This document shows, piece after piece, positions 1 through 5,125 of a stretch of DNA of 5,169 nt. This stretch comes from JAIBBG01 sp043748015. GTDB lineage: Bacteria; Bacteroidota; Bacteroidia; Flavobacteriales_D; Sanyastnellaceae. Numbering within the stretch: the stretch's first letter is position 1; each line of letters opens with the position of its first letter. Position numbers and translations under genes: made by a program. The stretch is taken from NCBI GenBank assembly GCA_043748015.1, contig JAYTOA010000033.1, positions 1-5,169 of the forward strand, written 5' to 3'. The notes beneath the pieces were generated by a model, which saw nothing but the letters and a program-made list of their open reading frames with translations, searched no databases and had not been told where the DNA came from.

Positions 1-1
1 A

Positions 2-124
2 TCACTCGGAGGAATTTCCCGATTCACCTTTCAGATGGACGCGGGACTCACGCATGCACAATTGATGAATGCCATTACGTTGATAGGAACGAAGGTGAAA
101 CCGGCCGTGAATAAATCCAATTGA
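2..124 (+). CDS. C-terminal end of a probable luciferase-like (LLM class) flavin-dependent monooxygenase, partial
   Basis: The frame beginning at base 2 is open to a TGA at 122-124 and gives the last 40 residues of a protein whose start lies outside the window. The tail reads SLGGISRFTFQMDAG, then LTHAQLMNAITLIGTKVKPA. A strand ending in a small, glycine-containing turn, followed by a helix with a pattern like 'hxxxMxxIxLhGTxVxPxh', is how many LLM-family enzymes end. Those enzymes use reduced flavin (FMN or F420) in a TIM barrel to oxidise small substrates. The substrate cannot be told from this fragment, and no catalytic residue is visible. The call rests on pattern memory of the C-terminus only, so another flavin-dependent TIM-barrel oxidoreductase is possible. 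The other two forward frames give no protein-like tail here. Confidence 0.6.
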   Translation, partial: SLGGISRFTFQMDAGLTHAQLMNAITLIGTKVKPAVNKSN

Positions 125-149
125 AATGAAGTAGGACTGCGGTTTATTT

Positions 150-236
150 TTGGACGCAGAGTAAACAGAGATGCAGAGATTCGCAGAAAAAAAACTTTGT
201 GTTGTTTAGAGCCCTCGTGACTTCGTGGCAAAAAAA
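150..236. repeat. Degenerate palindromic intergenic repeat (CAGAG units / 'cttcgtggcaaaaaa' arm)
   Basis: The left arm holds four short units, CAGAG at 157, 166 and 174 and CAGAA at 184, spaced 9, 8 and 10 bases apart. An A-run (187-194) separates it from a right arm made of loosely complementary pieces (ctttgtg, ctcgtg, cttcgtgg). The right arm ends in CTTCGTGGCAAAAAA (221-235), which recurs exactly at 2116-2130. This layout matches non-coding repeats scattered between genes in many Bacteroidota. It has no coding potential and lies between the LLM tail and the cupin gene. Whether it acts as a terminator or RNA structure is unknown. Confidence 0.6.
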
Positions 237-257
237 TGAATTCCCGCCATTGACAAC

Positions 258-265
258 TACATTCG
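258..265 (+). promoter_or_regulatory. Possible Bacteroidota -7 box (TACATTCG) upstream of the cupin gene
   Basis: TACATTCG matches the Bacteroidota -7 consensus TAnnTTTG at five of six fixed positions. It begins 27 bases before the ATG at 285, which would give a very short leader. I see no convincing TTTG -33 element upstream, because that space is occupied by the repeat. An identically spaced TATATTCG precedes the NfeD-like gene. The call is weak because such short matches arise by chance. Confidence 0.25.
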
Positions 266-284
266 TATTCAAATGCTCAAATAC

Positions 285-851
285 ATGAACCGCAAAAAGT
301 TCCTCCTCAGCGCTCTTGCTATTTCTCCCATGCTTGCATTTGTTAAATTCAAATCGTTCGTCACAACGAGATCGGAAAAAGGATTCAAGGTGAATGCAGG
401 CGAAGGCAGAATTCATGGACATATTCAATTGAAAGGTGTCAATGTAAATATTCTCGACGTCAAAGTTTCCGGCAATGATACAGATGGAGCGCTGGCCATC
501 TTCGAACAAACATCATTAACACAGGGCAAGGGAACACCGCAACATGTTCACTTGACACAAGATGAAATTTTTCAAGTGATTGAAGGTTCTTACGTCTTCA
601 AAGTGGGTGATGAAAGATTCTCCTTATCAAAAGGAGAAAGCATTTTCCTTCCGCGCAATGTTCCGCACGCATGGACACAAGTTTCTGAGTCGGGAAAAAT
701 GACGGTAATTGTTCAACCTGCAGGAAAGCTCGAAAACTTTTTTGTTGAAATGGCTGCACTGGATCATGAACCATCGAAGGAAGAAATTCAAAAAATATTT
801 TCTGACAATGAAATGGAAATCGTTGGTCCACCGTTGACATTGAACGATTAA
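285..851 (+). CDS. Cupin domain-containing protein with N-terminal hydrophobic leader
   Basis: A small single-domain cupin beta-barrel protein (188 residues from this ATG). Motif 1 fits G(X)5HXH(X)4E(X)6G exactly: counting from the alternative ATG at 273, the ligands are His91, His93 and Glu98, with the closing Gly at 105. Motif 2 (GESIFLPRNVPHAW, Gly121 to His132) supplies the fourth metal ligand His132; it has Asn for the usual Gly and Gln for the final Asn. A divalent-metal site is therefore predicted, as in quercetin-dioxygenase-like cupins, but the substrate cannot be assigned. The N-terminus, MNRKKFLLSALAISPMLAF, has a basic start and a hydrophobic core, suggesting export or membrane anchoring. 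It lacks the twin Arg of a Tat signal and the lipobox Cys of a lipoprotein. I prefer the ATG at 285 because it begins the leader and suits the -7-like box; the ATG at 273 adds only MLKY. The gene appears to be transcribed alone. Confidence 0.9.
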   Translation: MNRKKFLLSALAISPMLAFVKFKSFVTTRSEKGFKVNAGEGRIHGHIQLKGVNVNILDVKVSGNDTDGALAIFEQTSLTQGKGTPQHVHLTQDEIFQVIEGSYVFKVGDERFSLSKGESIFLPRNVPHAWTQVSESGKMTVIVQPAGKLENFFVEMAALDHEPSKEEIQKIFSDNEMEIVGPPLTLND

Positions 852-926
852 TCATTACGGCCCCCCGCAATTTTTCGGATCATTGCGCCTACTGACAGCA
901 TCATTTGCGCATTCATTTAACCTTGA

Positions 927-950
927 AAAATTCGTGTACGTGCGAATTTT
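927..950 (+). terminator. Perfect 8-bp hairpin ending in TTTT between the cupin and hydrolase genes
   Basis: AAAATTCG (927-934) and CGAATTTT (943-950) are exact reverse complements around an 8-base loop. The structure starts about 75 bases after the cupin stop. The 3' arm ends in four Ts, so it could be a weak intrinsic terminator, though the stem is mostly A/T. The sequence around it (ttcgtg ... cgcatccgtg) also resembles other 'attcgtg' intergenic repeat debris, so it may be a repeat remnant without a termination role. Confidence 0.35.
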
Positions 951-1011
951 CGCATCCGTGAAATACCAAATAAACTGAATAGGAAAAGTGCAAATCGACA
1001 AATCAATAGGA

Positions 1012-1989
1012 ATGAATAATGATCGAAACGCGGTTAAAAAATTGACACGACGAAAAAAATGGTTGCGCAGAATTATGCGCACATTATTAGTCGGCTTCAT
1101 TTTGATCAATGTTGTTACCGTGTTCCATGCGTACCGCTTCACACACTTTTCAGAAGATTCAGGTGCAAAATTCAATCGTTATCAAATATTAGGCACCAGT
1201 GCAAAAATTCAAGCACTATTATTTGGAGTAAAGCATCCGCGGCCAAGCAATGATAATACACCCAATGTTGCATATGAAACAATTCAACTCAACAGCAATA
1301 AGAGAATTGAATGCTGGAGCATTCCGGTAGCGAATTCCAAAGGAACGATCATTCTATTTCACGGTTATGGCGGGCGGAAATCTTCGCAACTCGGCAAAGC
1401 GGAAATCTTTCGCAAAATGGGATACAACACCTTGCTGGTCGACTTCATGGGCAGTGGTGGATCAGAAGGAAATCAAACCACCATTGGACACAAAGAAGCT
1501 GAGCAAGTAAAGACGTGTTATGATCACATTTCGAGTAATGGTGAAAAGAAAATATATCTACACGGAAACTCAATGGGTGCCGTAGCTATTATGAAAGCCA
1601 TCAGTGATTTTCATCTTCAGCCGGCCGGCATTATGGTAGAGTGTCCCTATGGCACGCTTTATAAAACCGTTTGTGCCCGCTTTCAAGCAATGGGTACGCC
1701 GACGTTTATAGTTGCAGGCTTGCTCACATTCTGGGGAGGAATTGAAAATGGCTTCTGGGCGTTCGGACTTAATCCCATCGACTTCGCCAATCAGATTTCT
1801 TGTCCCACGTTATTGATGTATGGAGCAAAAGATGATAATGTAAGTCGCAAAGAAATTGATGATATCTATGCCAATCTCAAAGGACCAAGACAGTTGAAAG
1901 TATATCCGCAATCAGGACATGAATTCTACACTAACAAACACAAAAAAGACTGGACGGAAGATGTTGAGGCTTTTTTGAAGAAGTATTGA
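1012..1989 (+). CDS. Membrane-anchored alpha/beta hydrolase (serine hydrolase, S33/lysophospholipase-like)
   Basis: An alpha/beta-hydrolase-fold enzyme, probably an esterase, lipase or peptidase; the substrate is unknown. Counting from the upstream GTG at 988 (333 residues), a strongly basic stretch (KKLTRRKKWLRRIMR) precedes one membrane segment at about 32-49, so the catalytic domain should lie outside the cytoplasm. The oxyanion loop is HGYGG (125-129). The nucleophile elbow is G-N-S-M-G with Ser195. The acid is probably Asp282 in GAKDDNV, and the base is His311 in SGHEF. All triad members are present, in the usual order and spacing. The hydrophobic stretch around 236-260 lies between the nucleophile and the acid, so it is more likely a cap or lid than a second membrane helix. 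Start choice: ATG 1012 is preferred over GTG 988, which would add eight residues; neither has a clear ribosome binding site. It stands alone, 160 bp after the cupin gene, with no visible partner. Confidence 0.9.
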   Translation: MNNDRNAVKKLTRRKKWLRRIMRTLLVGFILINVVTVFHAYRFTHFSEDSGAKFNRYQILGTSAKIQALLFGVKHPRPSNDNTPNVAYETIQLNSNKRIECWSIPVANSKGTIILFHGYGGRKSSQLGKAEIFRKMGYNTLLVDFMGSGGSEGNQTTIGHKEAEQVKTCYDHISSNGEKKIYLHGNSMGAVAIMKAISDFHLQPAGIMVECPYGTLYKTVCARFQAMGTPTFIVAGLLTFWGGIENGFWAFGLNPIDFANQISCPTLLMYGAKDDNVSRKEIDDIYANLKGPRQLKVYPQSGHEFYTNKHKKDWTEDVEAFLKKY

Positions 1990-2098
1990 AAGTTTGAAAC
2001 AAACATTGTACGTTGCAAATTGAAAATTGCATCTAAACGTTCATCACTCACAAACAACCTATCGCCTCACCAAATCTCTCAATCACCAACTCATAAAA

Positions 2099-2130
2099 TC
2101 TTCGTGTCACCGTGCCTTCGTGGCAAAAAA
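2099..2130 (+). repeat. Partial copy of the 'cttcgtggcaaaaaa' intergenic repeat
   Basis: The stretch reads as three successive degenerate units (tcttcgtg, tcaccgtg, ccttcgtgg) followed by an A-run. Its last 15 bases, CTTCGTGGCAAAAAA (2116-2130), are identical to 221-235. Only the right arm is present, and no CAGAG-rich left arm precedes it. The rest of the 1990-2181 gap shows nothing beyond a weak TGCAA/TTGCA dyad near 2014-2031. Confidence 0.6.
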
Positions 2131-2154
2131 TCCAAACTAGCCTCATCCGTTTCC

Positions 2155-2162
2155 TATATTCG
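2155..2162 (+). promoter_or_regulatory. Possible -7 box (TATATTCG) for the NfeD-flotillin operon
   Basis: TATATTCG fits TAnnTTTG at five of six fixed positions and starts 27 bases before the ATG at 2182. That is the same box-to-ATG distance as the candidate before the cupin gene. No TTTG -33 element is evident at the usual distance. If real, it would drive both the NfeD-like gene and the flotillin gene, since only 4 bp separate them. Confidence 0.25.
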
Positions 2163-2181
2163 TCACTGAAAATTGCCGACA

Positions 2182-2748
2182 ATGGACCTCCTTAATAACC
2201 TCGAACCTCTTCTAAAAGCCTTTTGGTTTATTGCCATACCCTCGAGTATCATCTTCATCATTCAATCCATCATGACCTTCACGGGCTCTGATTCTATGGA
2301 TGGTGTGGAAGCAGATTTCGATGGTGATATGAGCGGCGGTGATGCGCCATTCCAACTTTTTTCACTGAGAAACCTCATCAATTTTTTACTTGGTTTCAGT
2401 TGGACCGGTATCTCATTTTACGCAAGCATTGCAAATCATGCAGTGCTTATCACCTTGTCGCTCATCATCGGAATGTTGTTCGTGTATGTCTTCTTTTTGA
2501 TTATAAGGCAAGTGCAAAAACTCGCCGAAGACAACTCATTCAAGTATGCCAATACGCTGAATAAATCCGCTGAAGTGTATCTATCCATTCCGGAAAATAA
2601 ATCCGGCAAAGGAAAAATAATGATCAGCGTAAATGGTGCATTTCACGAACTGGAAGCGATGACCGAAGGAGAAAAAATTCCAACAGGCGCCACAGTCAAA
2701 GTGGTAAGAATAGAAAACGAAAACATCTTAATAGTATCCAAAATTTAA
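2182..2748 (+). CDS. NfeD/YuaF-like membrane protein with C-terminal OB-fold, flotillin partner
   Basis: A 188-residue membrane protein encoded just before a flotillin. From this ATG there are three hydrophobic helices at about 13-33, 64-85 and 87-110. Between the first and second lies an acidic, glycine-rich loop (residues 35-54: eight Asp/Glu, no Lys/Arg). The last 60 residues are a beta-rich module (AEVYLSIP, GKGKIMISVNGAF, then TGATVKVVRIENENILIVSK). This is the layout of the short NfeD class, whose OB-fold domain ends with a strand pattern like 'G..V.V......L.V.'. In Bacillus subtilis the comparable YuaF is encoded beside FloT, and Escherichia coli pairs YqiJ with the flotillin-like YqiK, so a role in membrane-domain or envelope-stress organisation is inferred. 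Start: ATG 2182 is chosen over TTG 2173, which adds only three residues. The assignment rests on topology, the OB-fold-like tail and the neighbour, not on a catalytic motif. Confidence 0.88.
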   Translation: MDLLNNLEPLLKAFWFIAIPSSIIFIIQSIMTFTGSDSMDGVEADFDGDMSGGDAPFQLFSLRNLINFLLGFSWTGISFYASIANHAVLITLSLIIGMLFVYVFFLIIRQVQKLAEDNSFKYANTLNKSAEVYLSIPENKSGKGKIMISVNGAFHELEAMTEGEKIPTGATVKVVRIENENILIVSKI

Positions 2749-2752
2749 CCTT

Positions 2753-4255
2753 ATGGTCATGTCCCCTATTGTCTTAATTGCCGTTGCGGCGATTGTTTTA
2801 TTCGTCACCATTTCGGCCCTTGTATCTCGGTACAAGCGTTGTCCTTCCGACAAAATACTTGTCATCTACGGACGTACCGGCGGCACATCTGCGAAATGTG
2901 TTCATGGTGGTGGAGCGTTTATCTGGCCCGTCATTCAGGACTTCGCGTTCCTCGATTTGAAACCGCTTTCCATTGAGGCAAATCTTACCAATGCACTCAG
3001 TAGACAAAACATCCGCGTGGATGTTCCATGTCGCTTCACGATAGCTATTTCCACCGAAGCAGAAAGCATGAACACTGCTGCGGAAAGATTGTTGGGCTTG
3101 TCTTCAGAACAAATTCAGGAGCTTGCGAAAGACATCCTTTTCGGACAATTGCGTTTGGTGATTGCGACGATGACGATTGAAGAAATCAATTCCGATCGCG
3201 ATAAATTTCTCGACAACATTTCGAAAAACGTAGACAGCGAATTGAGAAAAATCGGTTTGAAGTTGATCAACGTGAACGTGACCGACATCAAAGATGAATC
3301 CGGCTACATCGAAGCATTGGGTAAAGAAGCTGCGGCAAAAGCGATCAACGAAGCGAAGATCAGCGTTGCCGAACAAGAGAAGATTGGAGAGACAGGAAAG
3401 GCCATGGCCGACAGAGAGAAAGACACACAGATTGCAGAAACGCACCGAGACCGCGACGTGAAAATTGCGATAACGCAGAAAGACAGAGAGATCAGTATTG
3501 CAACAGCCATCCGCGATGAAACCATCGGTAAGGCAGAAGCAGCGCGTGATACCAGGGTGAAGACATCCGAGGCAAATGCCGTTGCTATTTCCGGAGAAAA
3601 CGAAGCGAAAATTTCCATTGCAAAATCAGAAGCCAACAGAAGAGAGAGAGAAGCAGAAGCGTTGAGACTTGCGTTGGCATCAGAAAAAGTACAATCAGCG
3701 AAAGCGTTGGAAGAGTCTTATCTCGCCGAACAAAAAGCAGAAACTGCGCGTTCCGAAAGAGAGCGCTCCACACAAATCGCGAACATTGTTGTTCCGGCTG
3801 AAATTGCCAAACAGCGCGCCATCATAGAAGCACAAGCCGCTGCAGAAACCATTCGCGAAAATGCAAAAGGAGAAGCCGATGCGATTTACGCGAAGATGGA
3901 AGCCGAGGCAAAAGGATTGTTCGAGATTCTTACCAAACAAGCAGAAGGATACAAGCAAGTAGTTGCAGCTGCGGGCGGTGATCCAAACAAAGCATTCCAA
4001 TTACTGTTGATCGAAAAACTTCCGGAGCTTGTTCGCACGCAAGTAGAAGCAGTGAAGAATATCAAGATCGATAAAATCACCGTGTGGGATTCCGGCAATG
4101 GAACAGATGGCAATACCTCCACCGCCAATTTTGTTGCGGGCATGATGAAGACCGTTCCACCTTTGAATGATTTGTTCAACATGGCGGGATTGAATTTGCC
4201 GACATACTTGAAAGGCGCTGCGGACGCGGAGACTGAGGAGAAAGGGGATTCATAA
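2753..4255 (+). CDS. floT: Flotillin (SPFH/band-7 family, FloT/YuaG-like)
   Basis: A full-length flotillin of 500 residues, close to the size of B. subtilis FloT and longer than FloA. Residues 4-24 form a hydrophobic membrane-inserting segment. The SPFH domain covers about 30-200, with the familiar 'CPSDKILVIYG', 'HGGGAFIWPVIQDFAFLDLKP' in outline, and the I-G-L-x-L-I-N-V-N-V strand near 167-176. A long charged Ala/Glu-rich coiled coil runs from about 190 to 400, followed by the conserved flotillin tail: QLLLIEKLPELVRTQVEA (416-433), TVWDSGNG (443-450) and LNDLFNMAGLNLPTYL (471-486). Flotillins oligomerise into membrane scaffolds that organise membrane microdomains and affect fluidity and protein-complex assembly. 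Only 4 bp separate it from the NfeD-like gene, so the two are probably co-transcribed and translationally coupled. ATG 2753 and ATG 2759 are both usable starts and differ by two residues. No internal stop or missing segment is visible. Confidence 0.97.
   Translation: MVMSPIVLIAVAAIVLFVTISALVSRYKRCPSDKILVIYGRTGGTSAKCVHGGGAFIWPVIQDFAFLDLKPLSIEANLTNALSRQNIRVDVPCRFTIAISTEAESMNTAAERLLGLSSEQIQELAKDILFGQLRLVIATMTIEEINSDRDKFLDNISKNVDSELRKIGLKLINVNVTDIKDESGYIEALGKEAAAKAINEAKISVAEQEKIGETGKAMADREKDTQIAETHRDRDVKIAITQKDREISIATAIRDETIGKAEAARDTRVKTSEANAVAISGENEAKISIAKSEANRREREAEALRLALASEKVQSAKALEESYLAEQKAETARSERERSTQIANIVVPAEIAKQRAIIEAQAAAETIRENAKGEADAIYAKMEAEAKGLFEILTKQAEGYKQVVAAAGGDPNKAFQLLLIEKLPELVRTQVEAVKNIKIDKITVWDSGNGTDGNTSTANFVAGMMKTVPPLNDLFNMAGLNLPTYLKGAADAETEEKGDS
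3410..3640 (+). other. Seven tandem 11-residue (hendecad) units in the flotillin coiled coil
   Basis: Residues 220-296 of the flotillin divide without gaps into seven 11-mers: DREKDTQIAET, HRDRDVKIAIT, QKDREISIATA, IRDETIGKAEA, ARDTRVKTSEA, NAVAISGENEA, KISIAKSEANR. The first five share x-[RK]-[DE] at positions 2-3, Ile/Val at 6 or 7, and Ala/Thr/Ser near 9-11. The DNA is not a near-identical tandem repeat, so the periodicity is held at protein level. Hendecads generally give a straight or slightly right-handed coiled coil, which fits a rigid wall in a flotillin assembly. The last two units are the loosest matches. Confidence 0.65.
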
Positions 4256-4258
4256 TTA

Positions 4259-4280
4259 ATAATGAATCATTGTTCATTAT
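4259..4280 (+). terminator. Hairpin just after the flotillin stop codon
   Basis: ATAATGAA (4259-4266) and TTCATTAT (4273-4280) are exact reverse complements around a 6-base loop, starting 4 bases after the flotillin TAA. The placement suits a 3'-end structure for the NfeD-flotillin transcript. The stem is A/T-rich and no T-tract follows, so it would be a poor intrinsic terminator and may instead protect the mRNA end or be chance. Confidence 0.35.
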
Positions 4281-4339
4281 CAGAAGAACGCCCTAAAAAC
4301 AAAGGAGTCTCTACCAACTTTCCGTATTAAAGAAATCGT

Positions 4340-4583
4340 ATTAACGGTTTAAGGCGCAAGGCTTTGAAAACACAAAGTTCACGCAAGAAATTTCACACAA
4401 GGGGCCACAAAGTTGTATTCGTTGTTTGAGTTTAGTCTTTCTATTGATCGGCTTTGTAGTTTCACATTATGCGCTCTAAACCGATTTTTGCAGAAGCAAA
4501 AGGAGTTCAATTTTATCAAGAAATTCTTGTGCGCTTTGAGCGAAATTCTTGGTGTTTGTGGCAATGCGGTCTATAACGTTAAT
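4340..4583. repeat. Degenerate inverted-repeat element in the gene-free stretch after flotillin
   Basis: This fills most of the 356-bp gap between the flotillin and the small AT-rich gene. The outer ends are related in inverse orientation: ATTAACGGTT at 4340-4349 and AACGTTAAT at 4575-4583. Inside, the left arm (4371-4415: cacaaagttc, cacacaagg, ccacaaag) is a loose reverse complement of the right arm (4524-4563: ttcttgtgcgctttgag, cttggtgtttgtggcaa). The right arm resembles the 'ctttgtg...gtggcaa' repeat class at 150-236 and 2099-2130. Short open frames on both strands (about 60 codons) fall inside the arms and have low-complexity translations, so I treat them as non-coding. No target-site duplication or transposase is visible. 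It could be a MITE-like remnant or two dispersed repeats that happen to face each other. Confidence 0.5.
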
Positions 4584-4611
4584 CCGAAAATTTATTAAAA
4601 AGAACATTAAC

Positions 4612-5033
4612 ATGTACGAAGAATATAGCCGACAATCATTACCATCAAAAGAGTACAGAGAATTACTAGGTTCTGCAATTTGCGGTTTTTTAATTCCAAC
4701 AACAAATTTATAATTGAAAATATATTGAGGATAGATGGGACCAATTTCAATTGGCATGAACTAATAGATAAAACTTCAGGAGATTTATCTCAGCCTGTTA
4801 AAGAAACCATCACCAAAAATTCCGACACAAAAATCGCAGTATTATTCGAAGCACTAATCTCCAAAAGAAATCGAATAATTCACAGTTTCCAGATAACTGA
4901 GAATAACGAACAGGTATTAAGAACTAAGACAAGAAATAATGAACAGTTCAATATTACAAAATCATATTTACTAGATTTCATTAAATACAATGAAGAATTA
5001 TCGACAATGTTGCATAAACTCAAAGGGCACTAA
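4612..5033 (+). CDS. Small AT-rich HEPN-like (RNxxxH motif) protein, reading frame broken near its N-terminus
   Basis: ATG 4612 follows an A-rich leader and opens a protein-like frame (MYEEYSRQSLPSKEYRELLG...) that hits a stop at 4711-4713. The continuation lies in the -1 frame, open from 4629 to TAA 5031-5033. Joined at the T-run 4686-4691 they give about 140 residues. The joined protein looks all-helical and contains LFEALISKRNRIIHSFQI. Its R-N-x3-H core (Arg86, Asn87, His91; bases 4866-4883) matches the R-[N/D/H]-x3-H signature of HEPN domains. These include RNA-cleaving toxins and antiphage effectors as well as non-catalytic members. I do not recognise the exact family. No antitoxin or nucleotidyltransferase partner is visible. 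Base composition (29-33% GC in three 60-base lines) differs sharply from the flotillin gene. The break could be a mutation, a sequencing error or programmed frameshifting. If only the downstream frame is expressed, TTG 4680 would start a 117-residue protein that still holds the motif. Confidence 0.65.
4686..4692 (+). other. T-TTT-TTA heptamer at the frame junction of the HEPN-like gene
   Basis: Read in the ATG-4612 frame the codons are GGT TTT TTA, so the heptamer T TTT TTA has the X-XXY-YYZ form of a -1 slippery site. Slipping back one base leads to AAT TCC AAC AAC and the long downstream frame. A simple homopolymer length error or mutation in the six Ts would look the same. I see no strong hairpin just downstream, and upstream only AGG at 4668-4670. 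Evidence for programmed frameshifting is therefore positional only. Confidence 0.4.
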
Positions 5034-5070
5034 TTTGAAGTGGATTGAAAAAGAAGTAAAAGCACGAACG

Positions 5071-5125
5071 GCTAACAGACAAGGTTTCGTCGCGTCGGTA
5101 CGACGAACGATGAAACCGTTGTTGC
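5071..5125. repeat. Two-stem imperfect palindrome resembling an integron attC site
   Basis: Inner stem: GGTTTC (5083-5088) pairs GAAACC (5112-5117), G5089 faces T5111, TCG pairs CGA (5108-5110), and CGTCG (5093-5097) pairs CGACG (5101-5105) over a GTA loop, with A5106-A5107 bulged. Outer stem: GC-AACA (5071-5077, T5073 bulged) pairs TGTT-GC (5120-5125), separated from the inner stem by unequal spacers GACAA and GT. Two stems, an unpaired spacer and extrahelical bases form the attC plan. The ends GGCTAAC and GTTGCAC are each one mismatch from RYYYAAC and GTTRRRY. No integrase or second clear copy is in the window. A REP-like element or a terminator for the gene ending at 5033 are alternatives. 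The last 44 bases (5126-5169) show no gene. Confidence 0.45.

Noticed and set aside
285..341. Tat signal peptide on the cupin protein
   Set aside because: The leader has Arg-Lys-Lys-Phe-Leu but no twin arginine; it is described only as a hydrophobic leader.
144..509. 121-codon minus-strand open frame over the cupin start region
   Set aside because: It runs antisense to the well-supported cupin gene and its leader, spans a repeat, and has a Cys/Phe-rich composition typical of a shadow frame.
866..887. CGCAAT/ATTGCG dyad just after the cupin gene as a terminator
   Set aside because: The stem is six base pairs with a 10-base loop and no T-tract after it, so it is too weak to call.
1720..1770. 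Possible second transmembrane helix in the hydrolase (residues about 236-260)
   Set aside because: It falls between the catalytic Ser and Asp, where these enzymes carry a cap or lid; a membrane pass there would put the triad on opposite sides of the membrane.
3410..3640. Tandem DNA repeat or CRISPR-like array in the flotillin gene
   Set aside because: The 33-base units are not similar at nucleotide level; the periodicity is a protein coiled-coil feature.
3104..4182. Several overlapping minus-strand open frames of 60-113 codons inside the flotillin gene
   Set aside because: They are antisense shadows of the Ala/Glu-rich coiled coil (Ser/Phe/Cys-rich translations), while the + strand flotillin is certain.
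4379..4598. Short open frames on both strands (about 60 codons) in the gap after flotillin
   Set aside because: They lie in the inverted-repeat element; the translations (FLCALSEILGVCGNA and similar) are what this kind of 'ctttgtg' repeat yields in any frame, and there is no conserved-looking domain.
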